A DNA stretch of 64,000 nucleotides from NCBI RefSeq assembly GCF_037975245.1, contig NC_092569.1, positions 35,775,668 through 35,839,667 of the forward strand, read 5' to 3'. The stretch comes from Apostichopus japonicus. Taxonomy: Eukaryota > Echinodermata > Holothuroidea > Aspidochirotida > Stichopodidae. The translations under genes and the position numbers were made by a program. Under the pieces are notes generated by a model, which was not told the origin of the DNA, did not search any database, and saw only the letters and a list, made by a program, of their open reading frames with translations. Within the stretch, counting starts at the first letter, position 1. Each line of letters begins with the position of its first letter. Of this stretch, positions 1-10,827 are shown piece by piece.

Positions 1-1160
1 CAAATGATAAATCCCCCGGAATAATCTCGTATAAACCTTTATTAAAGTTTTATGGAGTATTTGAAACCAACTTCGAAGTAGGAGGCGAAAGGATCCGCCA
101 TAGCAAAAATTAGCTTCAAATATTGCATTCAACGGCTCAACGCGACTATACGTTATGCATACAAATAGTTCTAACCGCAAGACTGTAAAAAAGTATCTAT
201 GGATGTTTGTGTAAGGCTTATACGTGGATGCACATTCGTAGAAGTGGTCTCGCGATTCCCGACTAAACGTAATACTTCCCTCGACTGACAGTTTTATCTG
301 GATTGGAGACAAAAACAAAGGGTCAATGGCCCCTCCCCAACCACGACGCGCACGTCACTCGATTATCTGTTAAGTAATGTTTTTATCGACAAGTATAAAT
401 AATAAAGGTTTCCTTCTAAATATATGGAAAATGGTTAAGATCAAAGCAGTATAAAAGTTCCTGACTGAACCGTACTGACCCCTAATACACTTCCTATGTC
501 AGCAACGAAGCAGTTGTGGGAGCACGTCTCTCCCTCCCCTTGGTAGTTTGGATTGCAGTAACATTTACGGACATCGTTCCTCTCAGCACAGGTTGCGTGA
601 TCACTACACTGGTAACTCGCTTGTATAATCTGGTTGTTTCGGCAAGTTGATTTTCGTGTACATCTTGAATTGACGTAAAAATCGCCTTCCTAATTTCAAG
701 AAAAAATGGTAAATTAATTATGAATTTGCGGTTGTCCAAGTAAAATGTACAGGATTTCAAAGGTGGGTGGCCATTGCAAACTTCCCCTGAATGATCTAGG
801 TAAGGGTATGAATCTTTATGAAAGTTTTATGTGGTCTTTGAAGCCAATTCCGATGTAGGAGTCCGCGATGTTCGCCATGAAAAGGTAGCCGTCAAATGTT
901 GCATTAAAACGGCCTATTGCGACTATACATTAGGCCTACAATTGGTTCTCACCGTAAGACTATCGTTAGTAGTATCCATGCATTTTTGTGTAAGGTTTAT
1001 AAGGGAATGACATCTGTAGGAGTAGTCTTGTACTTCCTGACTAAATGTAAGTAAAACATTTGCTTCTTATTATATGGAAAAAAGTCATTCAGAGCAAAGC
1101 ACTTAAAATGAAAGAACCGTACTGACCATTAATACACCTCCTTTGTTAGCAACGAAGCAG
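1..1160. repeat. Tandem duplication of about 777 bp covering intron and exon ends
   Basis: About 1-530 and 778-1160 align in the same order and orientation, for example TTTATGGAGTATTTGAA versus TTTATGTGGTCTTTGAA, and the shared TTAGCAACGAAGCAGTTG-type exon ends. The copies are clearly diverged. The duplicated part includes the 3' ends of the TIL and EGF exons. Confidence 0.6.
491..619 (-). CDS. EGF-like exon
   Basis: 129 nt, phase 1-1. Translation shows CSDHATC, then KCYCNPNYQGEGETC, matching the EGF-like spacing C-x-N/H-x-A-x-C ... C-x-C-x-x-G-Y-x-G-x-G-x-x-C. It is followed by a CSHNCFVAD tail before the donor GTGTATTAGG. The acceptor (ATACAAG) has a weak polypyrimidine tract, so the 5' boundary is less certain than the 3' one. 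Confidence 0.55.
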
Positions 1161-4100
1161 TTGCATTGATTTAGGTAGATGCATTGTTCTTGCTGTCTCA
1201 GATAATCACCGACACAAACACATTGCTCTGATTTTGTGCGAGAGGTAGCTGAGATGCAAGTATCAGGGTCGTCACAAGTCCTCTCACAGGTCTCATCGCT
1301 AAATATCTCATTGGCTGGACACCATTCAGGAGTTGTTTCTAGAGAACAGGAAAGAAAAAGAAATGAAAATAATAGTAACCTGGTACAGTCACGACAAATA
1401 TGACATGTGGCATAGAATAGTCGGTCTTCATTACTTAAATACGTAGTTGTCAGAAGGTTGAAGGAAAGAAACATACACTAAGAAGCTGCTCGAATAAATG
1501 TACAACATTTTAAATAGGTAGTAGCCGTTCCTTAGTCAAATTAATGCTACTATTTATTCTGATAACGAGATAAAAAACACCATCATTTGCTGTGCAGTTA
1601 GTCTGAAACCAGGTAGTCATGGCTGGTTTCTGTTTCAGAGTTCTCTCGGTGTAAGTATACTGCCTTCTGACAACAATGATAATTAATAACAACATTAAAT
1701 TTCTTTTCGTTGGTTGTTCTGATCAAACTGGTAGATGAACCTGGTATAATTGTAAACGTTCTGTTGTAATAACGTTAGGAACGGCTCCTAGTTCAGAGCC
1801 ACGGTTGGTTTGAGTACGAAGCAGTCTTGTAGTGAGTGCGTAATCACACCGTTTGGCTAATGGAGGCATTTTGGAATTCTAGTATGGACACTAATGCAAG
1901 ATTAAGTGTTTGAACTCGCGCTAAAAGCTTGTACTTGCACTCATATCATATCATATTGTAATTGCTATGATATGTATTGTAGCGCCGTTGTACTCGCTGA
2001 TATACTATATGTATACTCGAACTATATATATTGTAGCGGTTTCTTCAAAACATATTTGACATGCCAAATTTACTTCCAAAAGATTCCTTCGTTTTCAGAA
2101 TAATCCTTTCATTTTCTGCACGTTTACGTTTGACATTTAATGAATGATCACGATTTTTTTAATGTTTTTTTCCTGCTTTATATTTAATAATAATTTAAAA
2201 GACACTTACCATCTGATCTTTCGAATGTTCCTAAACTAGATATATAATAATCCCCCCATTCATCTGAGATACGAAACTCATCGTATGTTACATAGTAAGT
2301 TTCTCCCGCAACGTTCTCAAAGTCCATTCGCAGTTGGTATCGCTTTTGATTTGTTAAGACGGCAATTTTCTCATTTCCGATCCAAAAGTCACTCCCTAGA
2401 AAGCCAAAGCCATTTCTAAAGTCTTTCCAACTTCTACTAAAATTTACAGAATCCGATTTTCGTCGCTGTAATACCTTCAAGGAATATCAAATAATTTAAG
2501 CGTTAACTAGGACGTGATTGAATTATTATTATTATTTGTTCCCTACTGCAATGCGATTTGTTGCTAACAGCTATAATACACATATTTTAACTTATATTTC
2601 TAACATCAGTTTGTAGTGTGGGCTAGACGTTTACAGTTCCCTTGGAAGAAGAACTACACTGTACATAAGTACAATCTGGTACTTAAATTCAACAATATTA
2701 AAAATGATTGATTCAAACTTTCGTTTCGATTCAAAAGCGAGATTCTATTTGAAATAACGACTTTGTATTCCATCGCTATATATTGCTGCAATCAGAATCT
2801 GAAGTAAATTTGTACAAAACTATTTAAAGTTGAAAAGGAGACATCAAGTAATCAGCCATACCGTCCATCCACCAGTATCATTATCATTATTACAGTAAGC
2901 CTCAAACGGTTCCGGATGGCCATCTGGTTTAATAAGATACACTCCAGATGTATTGTGGGTAGAGTAACATGCATTCGATACTTCTTTGCAATCTCTCGGA
3001 TACGCAGGTTGTTGAAAAACAAAGTATGAAGAACCTGGATGGCAAGTAAAACAAAGTTAACATTTTATTGTGACTGAAAAATCATTTTAGCTAACGACAA
3101 AATCGCCTAAGATGCTTTATCTCAATTTCTTCTCTCCACCCAGGGGTTAAATGGGTACATGTGAGGTAACTTGTCATAAGGCGCAATATATAGCTGCAGC
3201 TGTCTGGATGGATTGTCTCTGGGCCAGGATATCATTGAACAGGGGTAATATAACGTCTGTAAAGCTCTTTGAAACCTATCGCTGTTTAAAAGCGCTACAT
3301 GAACCGAATGTTATTAATATTATTATTTTTACTATAAGACTTTTAGTTAATTGTAAGAGAACTGGTTTTGTTACTAAGCGAATTAAGGCAATACATCAGT
3401 TTAAATATCAACTACTACTCAACTACCATATAGTCGAAGATATCACGACTAACATCTAATGAGGTAATCGTTATTGAATTCTCAGATGTAACTGTTTTGA
3501 AGCATTATATGTGATTAGTTTTCAGCCTGCAATGGAAATTCAAAGACCAAGTAACTTGAATTTCTTTTTAACCAAGCTTCCGTAGTTATCCATCATATCC
3601 AAGTGAAATCAAAAGACTTACGAAAACAGGCAAATCCCTTTTGTTTAATGTACCTGAGAAAATATCGATGTGGGACGTAGGATAAAAAAGATCGATAGTA
3701 TACTACTCAGTGGAAATCAACCTCGAAATAGATATTCGGAAATAGTAACACGATTGAAAAACAAAACGTCAAGAGCGACCATTACAAAGCTAACATTTCC
3801 AGCCACTCAAGTTGCCCAACTGAGGTGTTAACGTTTACAATACATAAGTGATATAACTTACAGAGGTTACTTCTTATTATAAGATAAATCATATGATATA
3901 AATAATACACCTACCTGAAGATCTTCCCTCGGCACTGACGATTATCTGTGTAATAAAATATATTGACTGAATACATTACAAGACATACACAGTATTGCAG
4001 TCAACGGAAAGTAGGACAGATTAAATCTAATGTTAATCAAACCAGTTTGAGGGAAAGAACTTTTCGCAAACTGGTCCAAAATATGTTAGTTTAAGAGTAA

Positions 4101-7100
4101 AGTCGATTTTTACTTTGGTTAATTCTCTGGATCACCACTTTCAATGGAGTTTTTCTTTTGTCTATATTTCATATAGAATGCACAGGTCAATGATCACTTA
4201 GAGAGTACAACTTTCTTCAAGGAAACATTATAGTACTGGCATTTTTCCGGTTTCACAGCCACTCTGGCACATGATACGTACGTGAAGAACAAAGGCAATA
4301 GCTGGCTGCTTCCCTAAACAGCTGTGTTGCAATTGCTTAATGCAGACATATCTTCTTTGTTCAAGTTATATTTTGACATTAAAACATTCTTTTGAAAAGT
4401 GTCATTTTACTTGTAAGGTAAGTTCATATCCGTAGATGTGTATATATTACTAACTAAACAATTGTAGCAGCGCTGCAGAAGCTCAGCTAAGCTTTTATTT
4501 GAAATCATATTTCTAGTGTTGTGCCGATATTGCCAATATCGGTCCTGGCCGATATCCGATATTTCAATCTCAATATCGGCCCCATACCGAAACCTACAAT
4601 TTCTAAACAGACATAATGAATGTCAAATCGCACTTTAAGTCATACTTTAATACATAAAGTATCAGAAATATAATCGCCTATCGTAAAATATTATATTGCA
4701 CAACTCATAAACAGTAACCACTTGACAATTCCTTTGTGCCTATTCTATAACATTAGCCCTAACCTCTTTTTAACTGAATGATCATAGTCCCCATCAAGAT
4801 GGCAACCGTTTGCTAGCATTTTGTTCTTGGAAAAACACAAGTCCATTCTTCCTGTTACTTCTGTTGAACGATTCGTTACTCTGTTTGACCCACTACGCTA
4901 AAAATTTAAGCTGCAAGTCTTACACAAAATGTCGTCACATAGAGCCACGAATTTCTTAGCAAAATATGACATCGAGTTATGAATAAAACTGACTTCATGA
5001 AGAAAAGACATAAGCGTATCCTAGCTAAGAACTTTCACTACTCTTAGTGATTAACAGAACCAAAACCACAATAGTTTCTTTATTTTTTTTTTAACTTCCG
5101 TAAAAAGTATATTCTACCATTGGACGGCTATACTGACAACTAAGCTTAGCCAAAATTAGCATTAATCGTTATCCAACCGAAAACAAATTGTGGTACACAA
5201 ACTTGATTCTCAAAATACAATCTTTTCAACAGTTATGTTCTAACAAAATGCATCCATGATACTCCTGGCAGCTTCTTAAAAAGATACACAATTTTTGGAA
5301 TGATCCAGTAGGGGGATGTCCAGGTGTTATAAATGTTATTCTCAGCTGAGGACTCAGATGCACTGTGCAAGTTAGTGTGATAAGCTACTACTGTATTTAT
5401 ATACATAAAGTCACATAGACTTGTAAAATTTACTTTAAAGCGCTTCAAAGACTGCTAAATACGTAGCGTTAGGTAGCCTGACTGGTATGCTTACAGATTA
5501 TTATATCATTAGAGCGGTAAATATTTTCAAAACTTGCGCTATGCTAGTTTGACCAGCTAGAAAAGTTTCATAAATCACAGCAATAAACATGAAGTGGCTT
5601 TGTTGTGGGGAAAGACGAAGCAAATGATCAATATCGGTTTGCCGTTATTGGCAATGAGGCTAAATTCTACCGATACAAATATGCAGCCGATATTGCAAAT
5701 ATCGGCTGATTCCGATATCAGAAACGATTATCGGCGCAACATTAGTTTTAATTGGCACTAAAGATCAGTTTATCCATTTTTTTGTTTGAAAGATATGTCA
5801 TAGGCAGGATAACGATGTCAATTCCTTTCCTCCTATCCCTTATTTTTCTTGCCTTATGCTCCTTCTTATAGCATACATAGTTCTTTATAATGATGGAAAG
5901 TTGAATTTCTTCAAAGTGAAAACACTGTCACGAGCTTACTATGTACAATAGATCGTTGTACTTATTGCTAGGAATAAACTATGCTCCATTGCAAGACAAA
6001 GAACCAACAGCATTGCACTTCGTAGTTTATGTTCATACAAATGATAGAACGAAAACGTAAAAAAAATATATATTCCTCTGATAAACCTGCTAAATGTTGT
6101 GGATATCACGTTTGAACTGTGCTGACCCAAAATTGCTCACGAAAATTGTTCACATACCATAATATAACGACCTTAAACTTCTTACAATCGACGAAGCACA
6201 GAAAAAACGATTAAGAGCAGAAATCGGAATTGGCTCCAACAATATAGGTTATATTCACACGTATTTACACACACAAACTGTGAAAAAGGTCAAATTGGAA
6301 ATCTAAAGTCCTTTTACAGAGAATAAGATCGAACTAGATTGAACTTGATCGAGTCTCCCACGGGTGGAAATTTAAGATGGAAAATTAAGATGGAAGACAT
6401 TTTGCTACTCACATTAAAACGCATGCTGGTCATAAATACTTAAATATTGGCAAAACAAATAACATGATCATTGCATATGTAGTGGCCCACATCACTATAA
6501 CTGATATCTTTACAGAAGCCCTCGAACCCTCACATGACAACAAAAATATTCTTCCTGTATATTTTTGGTTCACAGCCATTCAAACTTATATCTACAATGC
6601 AAAATGGTAGAAGTACGTTATTGCACAGCGAATGTGAGACACGCTTATTAACGCTACCTCGACAAATCTACGTAGTACAGTAAGAAGAATAGACGTTTAG
6701 CATTAAACTTGTATCTTTTATAATATGATGATCATGATAGTGATGAAAATTGCAACAGAAAGGAGAGAGAAAAAGAGGAAGTTAAGGAAGAAACGAGGAA
6801 TTTAATATTTCAGACCAAGTCATTCATGCCCAAAATTCCATTATGTGAAATTGCTCTGCCATAGGGGATAAAAATAAATAAATACTCGGCTTTAAATGTG
6901 TAAAAGTATGAAGGATCGGAAGCAGCCAAAACAAATACATTTCTTTCTTGTTTGCTAATTCCGAATAATTTTGATATAAACATGTTAGAACAACCTTGCA
7001 TATGACAGTTCAAAGTTTATGAAATGACGATGTTTTCTGTCAAGACAAAAACACATTGTATAGCATTTCCAGTAGTGATATAGACAATTCTCTGCATAAA

Positions 7101-10100
7101 CTAGGAAAAAAGCTTAAGGTCATTCCTGCAATTTTAGCAGTTCTCTTTTCTTTTTCTTTTTTGTCTTCATCAAATTTGTGAAAATGCTTCAAAACATTGC
7201 TTGCACATGGGCGATATTATCAATAGTTTTAACACGTCTAACATGTCAAGAGTTACTTTTTGGCACGGGTTTTTATCCTTCTAGAAGAATATGGTCCTTG
7301 GGTACAGAAAATGGTATCACACTTACCTCAAGTCATAAGAAATTAAAATCTACATTTTATACTTTGCTGTTGCCAACAAAGTAAAGTACACAGTATAGTA
7401 CCATCTCAACAAAGATATTGAAGCGGTCAAGGCGATTTGTTTGGGATATATCCAAGGTTTTTTGTTGTCGTCGATAATGTTATTCAGGAAGCACAGACGT
7501 TGTGCGACGTTATTGTTGCATCTGTATGAACAATTGTGTTTATTTTAATCAAATGCTGAGTATCACATACCGTTTGTTCCCTTGAATATAATGCTCGTTC
7601 GAACGAAAGCCACAAATTATATGATATGAAGGAATTTAATTAGATATTCTTCATATAAAGAGAATTATTACCATACATGGAGTAGTAATAAATGTTATGA
7701 TAATACTTTCTAGATTTTGCAACGTGTTAGAAAAGAGACCTTTAAATAAAGTGTTATGTATTTTATGTTGTTTAATTTGTTAAAGTCTATAATCGATGTT
7801 GTTAAAGTAAAGGGAGAGTTTCCTTTGTATACTGAATTATATTACATATTACATGTAAACGATATAAGAAATGTTAAGTTATATACTACACCAAATAGCC
7901 ACATCACGAAGGGAGGGTGTGAGTCGGGTATAGGAGGGAGTCATTGAGGGCAGAGAAGAATTGTTGAATTCAAATTGAGACTATTAAACGTTACAAGGAA
8001 GTTTACATGATCAACAACTGGTGTGGAAATAAAAGTAAACTACAATATTAGTGATTAGAGAATTAACAGATAACTTAAAGGATCATGAATGTCTTTCTTT
8101 CTCGTAGTAGTTTATTTCCAGGTTGAAAAGTTGTTTTTGTCTTACTTTGAGTACACAAATACTAATGAAACATCTTACTACTCTTTTTTTGAGTATGATT
8201 TTATAACGTCTATTCCATTGAAAAGAGACTTCCAATCCACTTAATCTTCTAGTTTATTAAATTAAGGATCGTGTAATAACATCATTTGAGAACAAGCTCT
8301 TACATACTATCAGTTGTAATTATTTAACTAAATTGCTAATGCTTTCTAGACGTAAACGTCGTTGCACATTTTATTATAATAAAGCGACACTTAAATTAGA
8401 AATACTCAGTTAAACAAGTCGCACACATTCGACAAACAATACGATTCTTTATAGGTGTTTCATTTTAACTCACAAGAATCAAAACAGAAGTTAAAACAGT
8501 GTGCAATGTTCATAAAAGTAACTTAAACGAAAAGTTATTTTATTGCTTCTTAAATTAATTAGTTAAATGCCATATGAGCATATTTAGGGATGTGCACATT
8601 TTCTGTTGCTGTTTTAGTTAGCTAACGATATATAAAAAATATCTCAATTAAGTTCCCCATTCACAATCAAAATCGTATTTCTTCCTTTCAATTAACGTAT
8701 TATCTTGGCATTGTAAAACGACATTAAACTCTGAGTCGGTATCAAGGATTTACCTTTAGTCAAGTTATATTACTTCTCGAAAAAATAATTCGGGAAATCA
8801 ATATTATTTAACTGTCGCTTTAAAAGGCTTGTGACTGAGATTTTTCTTTACAAACTTTATCATTTTAAATAAAATTAATGAACATGTCTTACATTTATTC
8901 TGCTCTAATATCCATCATATTTAAACAACTGAGTGTTGGGATTAAATTCCCTAGGAATATCTTACAATATATAGCCTAACTGAAGGAAATGAAAACACGA
9001 AAAAAGAGCAAAAAATGGAAGCTAGCCACTAAAATCGCCGGAGAAATTTTCATGATCGCGTATATCATACCATTCTTTTCAGTGCCTGCAAAATAGCATT
9101 TGTTATTTTCTTCTAGTCCTTTATCTTTGATTATTCGTTCTGAAATAAATCCGTGTAACTTAAATGTTTTATTTTCAGCATTACTTTTGTACATTTCACT
9201 TTTTTTAGTTTCCATGGATTAGTTTTAAATTAGATTGACGTGTACACCAGTTGGATTTATTGTTATTCAACTTTGTGTCCTTCAACATGTACATGTACAA
9301 GAATCGTGATCTTAATATTATATTTTCAAAATACATTTCAAAGTACCTTTATTTTTTGTTGCAGACTGTTTGTTTAAACTTTGGCACACATATAACAATA
9401 TCTTTTAAAGATATCTCTATGAACATGTGAAAGAAGAAAATATTTAGGTGCTCTTTAGAAATTTAAATCTGAAAAGGTCACGTTTTGATGATTGTTTGCA
9501 ACAATATAATCAAACTTAAAAAATGAGTATTTTTTTCATATTTGATTAAACCTGAACCACCCTTTCAAGTAATAGATATCTAATTTAAAGGATGTACCTT
9601 GTCAGGATAGTTTTATTCACTGTATTAACCCAACTGTTCACTATTTGAAATGGAAGTTAATTAAGCATCTTTGTGACTGGATTATCATATAGAAATATTT
9701 TGGTTTTGATTCGTTAACGCAGATGTTGCTTTAATGTATATATAAGGATAAAGACGAGAAATAAAATGTAAAATGTCTGTTCGGAAATCATATGAAAATA
9801 ACAGAGCTGAAAAAGGAAGTTGCCTTTATGAAGATGAAAAAGTCAAATTATTCGTATGTAATTTATATCAAAAAATATAAACAAGGCATTATAACAAATG
9901 AATACAAATGATTGAAAACATTTAACGATACACAAAGTACCGAATATCGCTCTGTATAAAGAGGGAATCTCATGATTGGATTTTTAACAAGGAGAAAATT
10001 TAACTCATGAATCTAACAATAAAAAAAAATTAAAGTTTAATTTTCAGTTATCGCTGAAATGAATTTCTGATTTTAGTTATCGTACTCGTAGCCCAAATTA

Positions 10101-10827
10101 TGGAGTATAAACTTATGAACTAGAATTATCTACAAGTGTATTTTAGCTCACTAATTCATAATATGAATTGGGTGCTGTAACGTGTTGGTATGTATCTGTG
10201 AAAGGTGGGGTTGGCTATTGGAGGGAAACCTTGTAAACTGACGTGCTGTAAAATATATGTGGGGAGCGATATGCTCATCAATTTGAAAAGAGATTACTTT
10301 TTCCTGGCCATGTCACGAAACTTAATTGACTTTTAAAAATTGGTGTGTAACGAAAACACGTTTGAGATGTATGAATTAGCTTTTCTTCTAAGGATTTTAT
10401 ATGTGGACAAATTTTTAAGAATACTGTATTTAATCAAAGAAGAACCGATTAGAGGTAATCTTTTGTTTTTATTCCAATATATGTGGTTAAATTAAAGACG
10501 TTTTGCTATTTTTTGAAACACTGCTGTCCTTTCTCGAAGTTAAAATTTCTGAATATTTTAAATTGATAGTCTTCTAACTGAAATTTCTCAGGATTTTTTA
10601 TCGAATCATTCCTCATTCTTCGAAGACACTTCACTTTGTCACATAATTCAATATCAACTGAGTAAGCTCAGTAACACATTGACGCAACTTATTTTAATTT
10701 CGAAACAGAAGATATTCAATAGAGTAATATATAAAGTATATTGAATAAAAGAAACACTTACCATTTCTGTTGCAAACGAGCTCCAAATCGTCAAAACAGT
10801 CAAAAAAACGTTGAAACACTTCTCCAT
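491..10827 (-). CDS. Secreted fibrinogen-related protein with TIL and EGF modules (multi-exon gene, 3' end outside window)
   Basis: Predicted exons, in transcription order, are 10827-10762, 3945-3915, 3034-2862, 2474-2210, 1338-1138 and 619-491. Each is bounded by AG/GT, and the junction phases agree throughout (0, 1, 0, 1, 1, 1). The product would be an extracellular protein: a hydrophobic signal peptide, the N-terminal two thirds of a fibrinogen-related domain (FReD), a trypsin-inhibitor-like cysteine-rich (TIL) module and an EGF-like module. FReDs usually bind glycans or acetylated ligands in invertebrate immunity or matrix; that role is family knowledge, not visible here. The C-terminal third of the FReD (calcium-binding loop and WWY..NC..SNLNG region) was not found before the TIL exon, so it is either beyond the left edge or lost. 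The link between the first exon and the others crosses a 6.8-kb intron and rests on phase and signal-peptide logic alone. Confidence 0.6.
1138..1338 (-). CDS. TIL (trypsin-inhibitor-like, cysteine-rich) exon
   Basis: A phase 1-1 symmetric exon of 201 nt between CTCTAG and G|GTGTAT. The translation has the TIL pattern: CPANEIF, C, C, a spacer, CVCVGDYLR, C, and a terminal CNC. TIL modules occur in protease inhibitors and in vWF/mucin-type extracellular proteins. Symmetric phase makes it a typical shuffled module. Its last codons (CFVAN) resemble the end of the next exon (CFVAD), and the flanking introns are also duplicated, so local tandem duplication shaped this part of the gene. Confidence 0.75.
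1339..2209. other. Intron between FReD exon B and TIL exon
   Basis: AT-rich, with no complete coding exon in the right phase. A short minus-strand stretch near 1560-1610 reads TTWFQTNCTANDGVFY, which vaguely recalls the end of a fibrinogen domain but is out of phase with both neighbours. Confidence 0.4.
2210..2474 (-). CDS. FReD exon B (central fibrinogen domain)
   Basis: Begins VLQRR after an AG at 2476-2475 and ends at a consensus donor (G|GTAAGTG). The residues carry the FReD core: QRR, NFSRSWKDFRNGFG, DFWIGNEKI, LTNQKRYQLRMDFE, and YYVTYDEFRISDE. Exit phase is 1. A normal FReD would continue with a calcium-binding loop, but the next recognisable exon is a TIL module in the same phase. 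Confidence 0.85.
2862..3034 (-). CDS. FReD exon A (N-terminal part of fibrinogen domain)
   Basis: Acceptor GCCATCCAG and donor ACG|GTATGG bound 173 nt. The translation has the classic start of a fibrinogen C-terminal domain: YPRDCKEV, then C..., GVYLIKPDG, PFEAYC and GGWT. The phase-0 exit joins Gly-Gly-Trp-Thr to Val-Leu-Gln-Arg-Arg of the next exon, rebuilding the family signature across the splice. No protein-start codon is needed because this is an internal exon. Confidence 0.8.
3915..3945 (-). CDS. 31-nt micro-exon 2 of the fibrinogen-related gene
   Basis: A pyrimidine-rich acceptor ending in ACACAG precedes 31 nt coding IIVSAEGRSS plus one base. The exon is followed by a good donor, GTAGGTG. 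It enters in phase 0 and leaves in phase 1, exactly what the next exon (two-base start) needs. Confidence 0.45.
4517..5741. mobile_element. 1.2-kb element with terminal inverted repeats (NGCCGATA type)
   Basis: The left end starts TGTTGTGCCGATA and the right end is TATCGGCGCAACA, so the terminal 13 bases are an inverted repeat with one mismatch. Both ends continue with short palindromes around CCGATAT/ATATCGG (4530-4590 and 5625-5735). No transposase frame lies inside, so this would be a non-autonomous DNA transposon. A convincing target duplication could not be read. Confidence 0.5.
7184..7384 (+). CDS. Possible small secreted-protein exon
   Basis: ATG at 7184 opens a frame whose first 22 residues look like a signal peptide (MLQNIACTWAILSIVLTRLTCQ is the region; hydrophobic core, Ala/Ser/Cys near the end). 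About 45 unremarkable residues follow, up to a TAA that overlaps a possible donor (AAA|GTAAAG). No domain is recognised. It lies inside the putative intron of a minus-strand gene. It may be chance. Confidence 0.2.
   Translation: MLQNIACTWAILSIVLTRLTCQELLFGTGFYPSRRIWSLGTENGITLTSSHKKLKSTFYTLLLPTK
10762..10827 (-). CDS. Candidate signal-peptide exon 1 of the fibrinogen-related gene
   Basis: ATG at 10827 opens 22 codons with a charged start (MEK), a hydrophobic core (FLTVLTIW) and a small-residue end (SSFATEM). They stop exactly at a strong donor, ATG|GTAAGTG. Phase is 0, matching the phase-0 acceptor of the 31-nt exon at 3945, whose residues (IIVSAEGRSSG) look like the end of a signal peptide. 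Linking the two exons is inference; another gene could own this exon. Confidence 0.45.

Larger units (their letters stand above)
3946..10761. other. Putative intron 1 of the fibrinogen-related gene
   Basis: AT-rich and non-coding apart from the inverted-repeat element at 4517-5741 and a possible plus-strand signal-peptide reading frame at 7184-7384. No further supported exon was seen in this stretch. Confidence 0.4.

Noticed and set aside
1510-1695. Minus-strand TTWFQTNCTANDGVFY as the missing end of the fibrinogen domain
   Set aside because: Similarity is short, and the exon bounded by its nearest splice sites is out of phase with both FReD exon B and the TIL exon.
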